DNA from: a bacterium
GTDB taxonomy: Bacteria > UBA9089 > UBA9088 > JAGUXG01
Length of the DNA: 6,978 bases
Direction of reading: 5' to 3'
Assembly: GCA_030018505.1 (NCBI GenBank)
Contig: JASEHO010000081.1
Location: 1 to 6,978 of the forward strand
In this document: positions 1 through 6,429 of the stretch, piece after piece
Position numbering within the stretch: position 1 is the first letter of the stretch
Layout of the letters: the number at the start of each line of letters is the position of its first letter
Position numbers and translations under genes: made by a program
The notes under the pieces: model-generated
Told to the model about the DNA's origin: nothing
The model's input: only the letters and a program-made list of their open reading frames with translations
Databases searched by the model: none

Positions 1-1730
1 AGGTCTCACCCCTTTTAGGAATGAAGGTGCAAAAGGGGCTTTCTGCTGGAAGGGTTCAAAGCGTAACACTGCGGATAATAGTAGAAAGAGAGCTTGAGAT
101 AGAGGCATTTGTCCCTGAGGAATACTGGACAATCACCGCCTTACTTTCAAAGGAAGGCAAAGAGCTTTCCGCAAAGCTCACAGAAAAGAATGGAAAGAAG
201 ATAAAGATAAAGAATAAAGAAGAGGTTAAGACTATTCTTTCTGAGCTTTCAGGCAAAGATTTCATAGTTCAAAAGATAAGTCAGAGATTGAAAAAGAAAA
301 CCCCTTCTGCACCCTTCATCACCTCAAAGCTCCAGCAGGAGGCTTTCTCCAGATTGGGATTTGCTGCTAAGAAAACAATGTCTGTTGCCCAAGAACTCTA
401 TGAAGGGATAGATATTGGCGGTCTTCCTGTTGGCTTAATCACCTATATGAGAACAGACTCTGTCAGGGTCTCTGATGAGGCTATAAATGAAGTAAGGGGA
501 TGGATTAAAAAAACCTTCTCTTTAGAATATCTTTCAGAAAAACAGCAGGTATTCACCAACAAAAATAAGGCACAAGATGCCCATGAAGCTATAAGACCCA
601 CATCTTGTGCACAAGAGCCTGAGAAAATAAAGGGCTATCTTACCTCAGATCAGTTTAAGCTCTATAACCTTATATTTAAAAGATTTGTCTCCTCGCAAAT
701 GCAACAGGCAAAGATTATGGTAAAAGAAGCAGAGATAGCTTGTGGTGATTATAAGTTCTCTTGCAGTGGCTCTACCCTTCTTTTTGATGGTTACATCAAG
801 GTCTGGGCTTATGATTTAGAGAAGGATAAGATTATTCCAGACCTTTCTGAAAAGGATATTTTACATCTCATAGAGCTTTCAAAGAAACAGGATTTTACAG
901 AGCCGCCTCCGAGGTATACAGAAGGAACATTGATAAAGTGTCTGGAGGAGAACGGTATAGGCAGGCCATCAACATATGCAGCTATTGTCTCTGTAATCTT
1001 TAACCGCTTATATGTAGAAAGGCAGGAGAAAAAGATTAAGCCAACCCAGCTTGGCAAGACTGTCTGGGGATTGTTGAAAGAGAGCTTTCCAGAGCTATTT
1101 GAGGTAAAGTTCACAGCTAGGATGGAAGAAGACCTTGATAAGATAGAGGAAGGAGAAAAGAATAGGCTTGAGATATTAGACCAATTTTGGCAGCCATTTC
1201 AGACTGCACTTTCTGAGGCAAGGATAAAGATGAGGAATATTAAGAAAGAGCAAGAAAAACCTACAGATATAACATGTGAGAAGTGTGGAGCAAATATGGT
1301 CATAAAACCAGGCAGGTTTGGAGAGTTTCTTGCCTGCCCGAGCTTTCCCAAGTGCAGGAATACAAGACCCTTAGAAGGGGAGAAAAGAGCACCGCCAGAA
1401 GCAACTGACAAGGTTTGTCCAAAGTGTAATCTGGCACTTGTTATCAGAACAGGAAGGACAGGTAAGTTCCTTGCCTGCAAAGGCTATCCTAAATGTAAAT
1501 ACACAGAGCCTATATTAAAGATTCCCTGCCCAAGATGTAAAGAGGGGATTCTAATCCTTAGAGCCTCAAAAAGGGGTAGTTTCTATGGTTGTAGCAGATA
1601 CCCTGATTGCGACTACACCACAAGGGGTGAGTTTTTAGAGGAGACCTGCCCTCACTGCGAAAAGAATCTAATTAAGTATAGTGAAAGAGTCTTTTGTTTG
1701 AATTGCAACTATACCAAGGAGAAGGAGTGA
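1..1730 (+). CDS. topA: DNA topoisomerase I (type IA), N-terminally cut by the window edge
   Basis: TopA relaxes negatively supercoiled DNA by nicking one strand through a 5'-phosphotyrosine link. The frame is open to the left edge (first full codon at 3), and the residues before the ATG at 21 (VSPLLG) continue the family's SPLL...GLSAGRVQS region. That ATG is therefore internal, and roughly 150-180 residues including the Toprim domain lie outside. Numbering from the ATG at 21, the active-site Tyr is Y142 in LITYMRTDS (codon 444-446), followed by DAHEAIRPT at 186-194 and the NGIGRPSTYA motif at 311-320. The C-terminus carries four Cys4 zinc ribbons: C419/C422/C439/C445, C466/C469/C486/C492, C503/C506/C524/C530 and C543/C546/C559/C562. 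The last is shorter and has a different C-x2-C...C-x2-C spacing. The reading frame is unbroken and ends in TGA. The identification is secure, and only the start is missing. Confidence 0.97.
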   Translation, partial: VSPLLGMKVQKGLSAGRVQSVTLRIIVERELEIEAFVPEEYWTITALLSKEGKELSAKLTEKNGKKIKIKNKEEVKTILSELSGKDFIVQKISQRLKKKTPSAPFITSKLQQEAFSRLGFAAKKTMSVAQELYEGIDIGGLPVGLITYMRTDSVRVSDEAINEVRGWIKKTFSLEYLSEKQQVFTNKNKAQDAHEAIRPTSCAQEPEKIKGYLTSDQFKLYNLIFKRFVSSQMQQAKIMVKEAEIACGDYKFSCSGSTLLFDGYIKVWAYDLEKDKIIPDLSEKDILHLIELSKKQDFTEPPPRYTEGTLIKCLEENGIGRPSTYAAIVSVIFNRLYVERQEKKIKPTQLGKTVWGLLKESFPELFEVKFTARMEEDLDKIEEGEKNRLEILDQFWQPFQTALSEARIKMRNIKKEQEKPTDITCEKCGANMVIKPGRFGEFLACPSFPKCRNTRPLEGEKRAPPEATDKVCPKCNLALVIRTGRTGKFLACKGYPKCKYTEPILKIPCPRCKEGILILRASKRGSFYGCSRYPDCDYTTRGEFLEETCPHCEKNLIKYSERVFCLNCNYTKEKE

Positions 1731-1748
1731 AAGGGAATTCATTGCAAA

Positions 1749-1829
1749 ATTATCAATTATCAATTAGCAATTATCAATGAAGAAGAATAATTTTAAAATG
1801 CTAATTGCTAATTTTACATTTTACATTGA
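1749..1829. repeat. Inverted pair of heptanucleotide repeat arrays (element 1)
   Basis: The left arm, 1749-1776, is four in-phase 7-bp units: ATTATCA twice, ATTAGCA, then ATTATCA, followed by ATG. After a 22-bp stretch (1777-1798) the right arm, 1799-1826, has TGCTAAT twice and TTTACAT twice, followed by TGA. Read on the minus strand the right arm is ATGTAAA twice then ATTAGCA twice, so the arms are inverted relative to each other. The best pairing is the perfect 11-bp inverted repeat 1762-1772/1803-1813 (AATTAGCAATT/AATTGCTAATT), extendable to about 14 pairs with one mismatch. Seven T's follow at 1831-1837, which might let it act as a weak terminator for topA, but the stem is very AT-rich and not adjacent to the T-run. 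It fills most of the topA-ruvX gap. Confidence 0.75.
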
Positions 1830-1856
1830 ATTTTTTTCTTACTTACCGAGAGATTA

Positions 1857-1884
1857 TTACTTCAAGTGGCTTGAGTGTTATAAA
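1857..1884 (+). promoter_or_regulatory. Possible promoter for ruvX-lptA-aroA, giving a leaderless transcript
   Basis: A TATAAA hexamer at 1879-1884 (five of six to TATAAT) is preceded after a 16-bp spacer by TTACTT at 1857-1862, a weak -35 match. The -10 ends only 8 bases before the ruvX ATG at 1893, so transcription from it would begin at or next to the start codon. No Shine-Dalgarno sequence is visible there, which fits a leaderless mRNA. The evidence is consensus resemblance only. Confidence 0.35.
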
Positions 1885-1892
1885 CTACTTCG

Positions 1893-2300
1893 ATGAGAAT
1901 ACTTGGGCTTGATGTTGGAACAAAAAGAGTGGGTGTTGCTATCAGCGACCAGGATAAAATACTGGCACTACCCCTTCTTGTTCTGGAAAGAGAAAGAGCC
2001 ATAGAGAAGATAGCAGAGCTTTCTTTGGAGTATCAAGTAGCAAAGATTGTCTGCGGACTGCCTCTTAAGATGAATGGCAAGATAGGAGAACAAGCAGAGG
2101 ATATTTTGGCTTTTATTGCTAAACTGAAGGAGAGATTGGATATTCCTGTTGCTACCATTGATGAAAGGCTCTCTACAAAAGAGATAGAGAGGATGTGTGG
2201 AAAGAGCAAAAAGCATAGGCAGGTTTTAGACAAACTCTCTGCCCAGATAATCCTGCAAACATTCCTTGATAGAGAATTAACCACTAATGAACACCAATGA
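1893..2300 (+). CDS. ruvX: RuvX/YqgF-family RNase H-fold nuclease (putative Holliday junction resolvase, pre-16S rRNA nuclease)
   Basis: The 135-residue length is normal for this cytoplasmic family, which has an RNase H-like fold. E. coli YqgF is implicated in 16S rRNA 5'-end maturation, and other members in Holliday junction cleavage. All hallmark motifs are present: the N-terminal strand with GLDVGTKRVGVAISD (acidic D7), CGLPLKMNGKIGEQAED at 54-70, IDERLST at 89-95 (E91), and the terminal DKLSAQIILQTFLD helix carrying D113. The ATG is chosen because it places the first motif at the usual distance from the N-terminus. There is no ribosome binding site ahead of it, and a -10-like TATAAA lies only 8 bases upstream. 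Its TGA overlaps the next ATG (ATGA, 2297-2300). The family assignment is firm, but sequence alone does not decide which of the two activities applies. Confidence 0.95.
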   Translation: MRILGLDVGTKRVGVAISDQDKILALPLLVLERERAIEKIAELSLEYQVAKIVCGLPLKMNGKIGEQAEDILAFIAKLKERLDIPVATIDERLSTKEIERMCGKSKKHRQVLDKLSAQIILQTFLDRELTTNEHQ

Positions 2301-2827
2301 AAAAGAAGAACTTATTGTCAGGACTAATTTTGTGGTCAACAATTACACCTCTCTACTCTGAGCAGATGACAGTAAAGGCGGATTCTGCCTCCTATAAGAA
2401 ACAAGAAGGTGTTTTGTATTTAGAGGGAAATGCCTGTTTAGTGAAAGGCTCAATCACCCTGAAGGCGCCATTAATCAAGCTCACGGGTGAAATGAATAAC
2501 CCAAAGGTTTTGGTTGCCTCTGGCGGAGTTTCGGTTTTAGATAAAGGAAGGGGTGCGAGGATAAAGGCAAAAAGGATAGAGGCGTTTTTGAAAGAAAAGA
2601 AGGCAACTGCAGAAAAGGATGTTGAGGTTGAATATTCCCAAAGGAAGATCTGGGCAGATTCTGCCATGTATGACGGGGAGAAAAATATAATAACCTTTAC
2701 AGGCAGTTGCAAGGCTATAGACTCTACTGGCACATTTACAGCCAACTCTATCCTTTATTTTATGGATGAAGACAGAATCCAGTTTAAGGGCGATGTGGCA
2801 GGCTGGATTATTTTTGGAGAAAGATGA
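2297..2827 (+). CDS. lptA: LptA/OstA-like periplasmic LPS transport protein
   Basis: This is a 176-residue secreted protein. Residues 1-21 form a signal peptide: a KKK n-region, a hydrophobic core LLSGLILW and a likely cut after LYS before E22. There is no lipobox cysteine, so it should be a soluble periplasmic protein. The mature part is beta-strand rich with the OstA pattern: ADSASYKKQEGVLYLEGNA at about 28-46, a central ...VLVASGGVSV... segment, then WADSAMYDGEKNIITFTGS at about 118-136 and a final FTANSILYFMDEDRIQFKGDV stretch. LptA homologues stack as a beta-jellyroll bridge carrying LPS from LptC to LptD. Its presence is the main sign that this is a diderm. The start overlaps ruvX by ATGA, no Shine-Dalgarno is evident, and translational coupling is likely. 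Other lpt genes are not in the window, so the call rests on fold pattern and signal peptide. A different OstA-domain protein, such as an LptC-like one, is possible. Confidence 0.78.
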   Translation: MKKKNLLSGLILWSTITPLYSEQMTVKADSASYKKQEGVLYLEGNACLVKGSITLKAPLIKLTGEMNNPKVLVASGGVSVLDKGRGARIKAKRIEAFLKEKKATAEKDVEVEYSQRKIWADSAMYDGEKNIITFTGSCKAIDSTGTFTANSILYFMDEDRIQFKGDVAGWIIFGER

Positions 2828-4050
2828 TAAAAATAACTGTTCCAGCTGATAAGTCAATATCCCATCGGGCGGCAATCATTGGGGCTATCTGCAAAAAGCC
2901 CTTGAGGATACGGAACTATCTTAGAGCAGGAGATACCCTGTCAACCTTGTCCTGCCTGAAAGAGCTTGGGATAGGGATAGAAGATAAAGGCGAGATTGAA
3001 ATCACAAGTGGAGAGCTAAAGAAACCAAAGGCTTCTTTAGACTGCGGAAATTCAGGGACAACAATGAGGCTCCTTATGGGTCTTCTTTCTGCACAACCCT
3101 TTGAGGCTACCTTGACAGGGGATGCCTCCCTTAGCCTTCGGCCTATGGAGAGGGTGGCAAAACCACTCAAGATAATGGGGGCAAGGATAACCACTAATAA
3201 AGGCCGCCCCCCTGTAACCGTTATTGGAGGAAGGCTTTCTCCTATTTCCTATGAACTTCCTGTTCCAAGCGCTCAAATAAAGTCTGCTATCCTTTTGGCA
3301 GGGCTATTTGCTGAAGGAAAGACAATAGTGATAGAGCCTAATATCTGCCGCGACCATACAGAGAGAATGCTTGAGGCTCTCGGTGCGCCTATAAGAAAAG
3401 AAGGGTTAAAGACAGAGATTGAGGGGCCTGCTGATCTTTTGGGAGGAGAGACCATAACTGTGCCAGGAGACTTCTCCTCTGCGGCATTTTTTATTGTCGC
3501 CTCAATCATTGCTAAAAAACCGATTGAAATTAGTAATGTAGGGATAAACCCAACAAGGACAGGCCTTTTGGATGTGCTCAGAAAGATGGGTGCAGAGATT
3601 GAAATAAGAGATGAAAGGTGTGAGTTTGGAGAGCATGTTGCTGATATTATAACTAAGGGTGGCAACCTTTCAGGTGTTGAGCTCAAAGAGGATCTCGTCC
3701 CTCTGATGATTGATGAGATTCCTATTCTGACTATTGCGGCTCTTTTTGCCGATGGAAGAACAACGATAAAAGGAGCAGCAGAGCTAAGAGTAAAGGAGAG
3801 CGATCGGATAAAGGCTATGGTTAATGAACTCAGGAAACTCGGGGCAGATATAGAAGAGCTTTTAGATGGGATGGTGATTAAAGGTGGCGCAAAACTTAAA
3901 GGTGCAGAGGTCTCATCCTACCACGACCACAGAATAGCTATGTCCCTCTCAGTCTTAGGGCTTCTTCTTCCTGATATCAAGGTAATAGACTCAGAGTGTG
4001 TCAACATCTCTTTTCCAGACTTTTTTCAGAGCCTCTCGTTTTTGAAGTAA
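2824..4050 (+). CDS. aroA: 3-phosphoshikimate 1-carboxyvinyltransferase (EPSP synthase), class II-like
   Basis: AroA joins phosphoenolpyruvate and shikimate 3-phosphate to form EPSP, the sixth shikimate-pathway step, in the cytoplasm. Seen in the 408 residues: PADKSISHR at 7-15 (K10, R15), GNSGTTMRLL at 75-84, LRPMERV at 105-111, SAQIK at 149-153, RDHTE at 176-180, NPTR at 242-245, DE at 297-298, KESDR at 324-328 and DHR at 368-370. SAQxK, RxHTE and NxTR match the class II (CP4-like) signature. The Gly at the E. coli Gly96 position is kept (G78), and Leu (L83) replaces the Pro of E. coli class I. The start is about ten residues shorter than usual. No ATG, GTG or TTG lies between 2824 and the upstream in-frame stop at 2785, and GGAG at 2816-2819 serves this ATG, so the short N-terminus looks real. 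It overlaps the lptA-like stop by ATGA. Confidence 0.96.
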   Translation: MIKITVPADKSISHRAAIIGAICKKPLRIRNYLRAGDTLSTLSCLKELGIGIEDKGEIEITSGELKKPKASLDCGNSGTTMRLLMGLLSAQPFEATLTGDASLSLRPMERVAKPLKIMGARITTNKGRPPVTVIGGRLSPISYELPVPSAQIKSAILLAGLFAEGKTIVIEPNICRDHTERMLEALGAPIRKEGLKTEIEGPADLLGGETITVPGDFSSAAFFIVASIIAKKPIEISNVGINPTRTGLLDVLRKMGAEIEIRDERCEFGEHVADIITKGGNLSGVELKEDLVPLMIDEIPILTIAALFADGRTTIKGAAELRVKESDRIKAMVNELRKLGADIEELLDGMVIKGGAKLKGAEVSSYHDHRIAMSLSVLGLLLPDIKVIDSECVNISFPDFFQSLSFLK

Positions 4051-4265
4051 CAGAAAGTGCACCAGTCATCAGAGAAGACAGTTAAATTTGTAACTGTTTA
4101 CCGAGATAGAAGTGCAAGGTAAATAGTAAGAGGTTACCGGTAATCGGTTATCGGTAAAGAAAAGTATCCATTGGTTGTTACCGATTACCTGATTACCGAT
4201 TACCATACTTCAAATAAGTAAAGTGTTACTTAAATTCTTTACTGGTGCTCCTTTTTCCTTCAAAA
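4040..4265. repeat. Imperfect long-range inverted repeat around the aroA-hisA gap
   Basis: Positions 4040-4066 (TTTTGAAG, 11 bases, GCACCAGT) match the reverse complement of 4241-4265 (TTTTGAAG, 9 bases, GCACCAGT). Two collinear perfect 8-bp blocks are thus in opposite orientation about 175 bp apart. The left copy begins inside the last codons of aroA. It could close a long stem around the inner heptad element, or be the decayed end of a small element. With only 16 perfectly matched positions, chance cannot be excluded. Confidence 0.35.
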
Positions 4266-4293
4266 GTACTTCACTTTTCGTAAATAGTTACCT
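4051..4293. other. Non-coding gap between convergent aroA and hisA
   Basis: This gap of 243 bases contains no ORF of note. It holds small palindromes: ACAGTTA/TAACTGT at 4078-4084/4091-4097 and AAGTAA/TTACTT at 4216-4221/4226-4231. It also holds the inverted heptad element at 4132-4204 and a direct repeat of GTAAATAGT at 4119-4127 and 4280-4288. Two transcription units meet here, so termination in both directions is expected. However, I see no GC-rich stem followed by a T-run on either strand, so termination may be Rho-dependent or rely on the repeat hairpin. Confidence 0.7.
4132..4204. repeat. Inverted pair of heptanucleotide repeat arrays (element 2)
   Basis: Read on the minus strand, the left arm (4132-4157) is a run of 7-bp units: TTACCGA, TAACCGA, TTACCGG, then TAACC. 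The right arm (4178-4204, plus strand) has TTACCGA at 4178-4184, an eight-base variant TTACCTGA at 4185-4192, TTACCGA at 4193-4199 and TTACC. The spacer is 20 bp (4158-4177). Two stems can form: a 10-bp outer one (4139-4148/4195-4204) and an 8-bp inner one (4150-4157/4178-4185). The left arm also contains the perfect palindrome TTACCGGTAA (4134-4143). There is no adjacent T-run, so a classical terminator is not supported. Confidence 0.75.
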
Positions 4294-5025
4294 TTACCAC
4301 TTAGCCACCTCTAAGGCTTCCTTCAGGGTTATCTTTCCATCATAGAGCGATTTTCCGATTATGACACCATAAACCCCATATTCAGTAAGCCTTTTTAAGG
4401 CGATAATATCTGGCAAACAGGATACTCCACCTGAGGCAATTATCCGTAGGCCCATTGTCTTCTTAGCCAGTTCTTCCAAAAGAGGAATGTTTGGTCCAGA
4501 AAGCATCCCATCTCTTTCAATATCTGTAACGATTATCTCGGCAAGACCAATCTTTCTTAAACCCATTATGAATTCATCTACCTTATAATCGGAAACCTTT
4601 TGCCAACCAGAGATAGCAATCTTTCCCTCTTTGATATCAATGCCAACAACCACCCTTTTAGCAGAGAATCTAAAGAGAGCCTCTTTTAATATCTCTGGCT
4701 TGATAATAGCTGCGCTTCCAAGAACAACTCTTTGTACCCCAAAATCTATCACCTTCTCAATCAACTCAAGGTTTCGTAATCCCCCTCCCATCTGAATAGG
4801 AATGCTGACATTGCTACATATCTCCTCTATCACCTCTAAATTCTGGGGAAGGCCAAAGAAGGCTCCATCTAAGTCAACTACATGGATCATCCTGGCACCC
4901 TCTTCTTGCCATTTTAAGGCAACAGATACAGGCTCATCAAGATAGGTTGTCTGCTCAGAAAACTCACCCTTCTTGAGCCTAACCACCTTGCCTTCGCGAA
5001 TATCTATCGCTGGTATGACTAACAT
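4294..5025 (-). CDS. hisA: Phosphoribosylformimino-AICAR-ribotide isomerase (histidine biosynthesis)
   Basis: HisA is a cytoplasmic TIM-barrel enzyme that converts ProFAR to PRFAR, the fourth step of histidine synthesis. From the ATG at 5025 the product is 243 residues, the usual size. It opens MLVIPAIDIREGKVVRL with catalytic D8 in its standard place. The second catalytic Asp is D130 in GIDIKEG, followed by SGW. TDIERDG lies at 167-173, and phosphate-binding loops GGGLR, ASGGV and GKSLY follow the half-barrel pattern. A TTG at 5038-5040 would add five residues (MKPNA). It lies 3 bases after the upstream stop and has AAGGT about 9 bases before it, so it remains a possible start. I prefer the ATG because it fits the family N-terminus. 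No other his gene is in the window. It is the last gene of a minus-strand run behind a radical SAM gene, an unusual neighbour. Confidence 0.95.
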   Translation of the reverse strand: MLVIPAIDIREGKVVRLKKGEFSEQTTYLDEPVSVALKWQEEGARMIHVVDLDGAFFGLPQNLEVIEEICSNVSIPIQMGGGLRNLELIEKVIDFGVQRVVLGSAAIIKPEILKEALFRFSAKRVVVGIDIKEGKIAISGWQKVSDYKVDEFIMGLRKIGLAEIIVTDIERDGMLSGPNIPLLEELAKKTMGLRIIASGGVSCLPDIIALKRLTEYGVYGVIIGKSLYDGKITLKEALEVAKW

Positions 5026-5043
5026 AGCATTTGGCTTCAAAAA

Positions 5044-6429
5044 TTATTTACCTTTAAGGTAGGAAAGATATGATTTATTCTCTGAGAGCCATCTCTTGAG
5101 TATCTCTTTTCCAGCAAACTTCATCAAGAATGGCATCAAGGAGGGAAAATATGCCTTTGTGTATAGGGACTTAATCCCAGATTTAATAGTATCAAAGACA
5201 AGGTTTAAGCCATCATTCACACCATTAGCATAAGAATAGAAATCAGAAAAGCAGTCTATTAACCCTCTCTGAAGCTCATCTGCACCCATATTTTTTGGAG
5301 AAAAGACCGTATGTAAGCCATCATAAAGGCTCCAGTTTTTATGGAGAAACCTTCCCTCCTTTTCTATCTGGCTATAAACCTCGCTTCCTGGAATTGGGGT
5401 TAATACACCGTATTGAACATAGTCTAATCCTGTCTTCTGGCAGAACTCCTGGGTCATTTTGAAGACATCCTTTGTATCAGAGTCGCCTCCTAAGACGAAC
5501 ATCCCATGCACTAAGATACTTTGCCTTTGAAAAGAGACTATAGACCGCCTTATATCCTCTACATCCTGGCCCTTTTTCATACTTTTTAAGGTTTCTGGGT
5601 TGACAGACTCAAAGCCGACATAGACAGTATCACAGCCTGCTTGCTTCATCTTTTTTACAAACTCTGGCTTTTTTGTTATCTCGGTCCTTACCTGGGCTGT
5701 CCAGGGTCTATTAAACCCTGAGCTAATCATTCCATCAAAGATATCGTTTGACCTCTTTATGTTGGCAGTAAAGTTATCATCAATAAAGAATATTGTTCCC
5801 TTTTTATACCTTGATACCTCTCTCAAAACCCTATCTGGGCTTTGTGACCTGTATTTTTTTCCAAACATTGCTGTCACTGAGCAAAAGTTACAATGATGAG
5901 GACAGCCCCTTGAGGTCATCACCGGAATATTTTGTATCCTTTCATAAGATTTTATTAGCTTAAAGTCAGGTATAGGCAGGCTATCTAAGTTTTCAGGTCT
6001 TTGGCAATAGACTATCTTGTCCTTAATCCTTCCTGAAAGAATATCTAAAATACTATTTTCTGCCTCTCCAACTACCACCTGATCAAAATATGGAGTTACA
6101 TCATTTGGAAGCATACTGGCATGGATGCCACCAATTATTGTCTTTGCCTCTAAGCCATTATTCCTTCTCAAGGTTTTATACTCCCTGGCTATCTCCTTTC
6201 CCCTATCCACTGTAGCGGTTATACAACTCAGGCAGAGTATATCAGCACCAAGAAGCTCATTAGCCTGTATTCTCCTTGTAAGAATATTCTCGTTAATGAT
6301 AGCCACATCAAAGCCTGCCTCTTTGGCTATTGTGCCAAGGATGACAGGGCCTAAGAGCGGAATCCTCATATACTTACTGAATACATTGGATGATGTACCC
6401 ATTGGCTCCACAAAAAGTATCTTTTTCAT
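5044..6429 (-). CDS. B12-binding-domain radical SAM protein, substrate unknown
   Basis: This protein of about 461 residues has the two-part layout of cobalamin-dependent radical SAM enzymes. Numbering from the ATG at 6432, a Rossmann-like B12-type domain spans about 4-130, with remnants TIIGGIHASMLP and VVVGEAENS. A radical SAM barrel follows, with C177, C181 and C184 in SRGCPHHCNFCSVTAMFG binding the 4Fe-4S cluster. Further motifs are FIDDNFTA at 216-223, WTAQVR at 244-249, YVGFESVNPETLK at 271-283 and HGMFVLGGD at 309-317. The C-terminal ~110 residues resemble the extension of the FCSVT-MFG-KYR group that includes hopanoid methylases, but I cannot name a substrate. The canonical D-x-H-x-x-G cobalamin ligand is absent, so B12 may bind without a His ligand or not at all. 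Two ATGs are adjacent. AGGAGG at 6435-6440 is 2 bases from the first and 5 from the second, so 6429 is preferred. The upstream TGA overlaps the start. Confidence 0.9.
   Translation of the reverse strand: MKKILFVEPMGTSSNVFSKYMRIPLLGPVILGTIAKEAGFDVAIINENILTRRIQANELLGADILCLSCITATVDRGKEIAREYKTLRRNNGLEAKTIIGGIHASMLPNDVTPYFDQVVVGEAENSILDILSGRIKDKIVYCQRPENLDSLPIPDFKLIKSYERIQNIPVMTSRGCPHHCNFCSVTAMFGKKYRSQSPDRVLREVSRYKKGTIFFIDDNFTANIKRSNDIFDGMISSGFNRPWTAQVRTEITKKPEFVKKMKQAGCDTVYVGFESVNPETLKSMKKGQDVEDIRRSIVSFQRQSILVHGMFVLGGDSDTKDVFKMTQEFCQKTGLDYVQYGVLTPIPGSEVYSQIEKEGRFLHKNWSLYDGLHTVFSPKNMGADELQRGLIDCFSDFYSYANGVNDGLNLVFDTIKSGIKSLYTKAYFPSLMPFLMKFAGKEILKRWLSENKSYLSYLKGK

Noticed and set aside
1861..1874. 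Small palindrome TTCAAG/CTTGAG between the -35 and -10 of the ruvX promoter as an operator
   Set aside because: It is only 5-6 bp per arm with a 3-base gap and no second copy, so it is compatible with chance.
3273..3686. A 137-codon open frame on the minus strand within aroA, and similar antisense frames under topA, ruvX and lptA
   Set aside because: They lie wholly inside well-recognised genes, show no family motif and no ribosome site, and are explained by codon bias of the sense genes.
4078..4097. Hairpin just after aroA (ACAGTTA/TAACTGT, 6-base loop) as a terminator
   Set aside because: It is an AT-rich 7-bp stem followed by TTACCGAG, not a T-run, so it is too weak to call.
4132..4204. 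The heptad element read as a CRISPR fragment
   Set aside because: The units are 7 bp and directly adjacent, with no 25-40 bp repeats separated by unique spacers, and there is no cas gene nearby.
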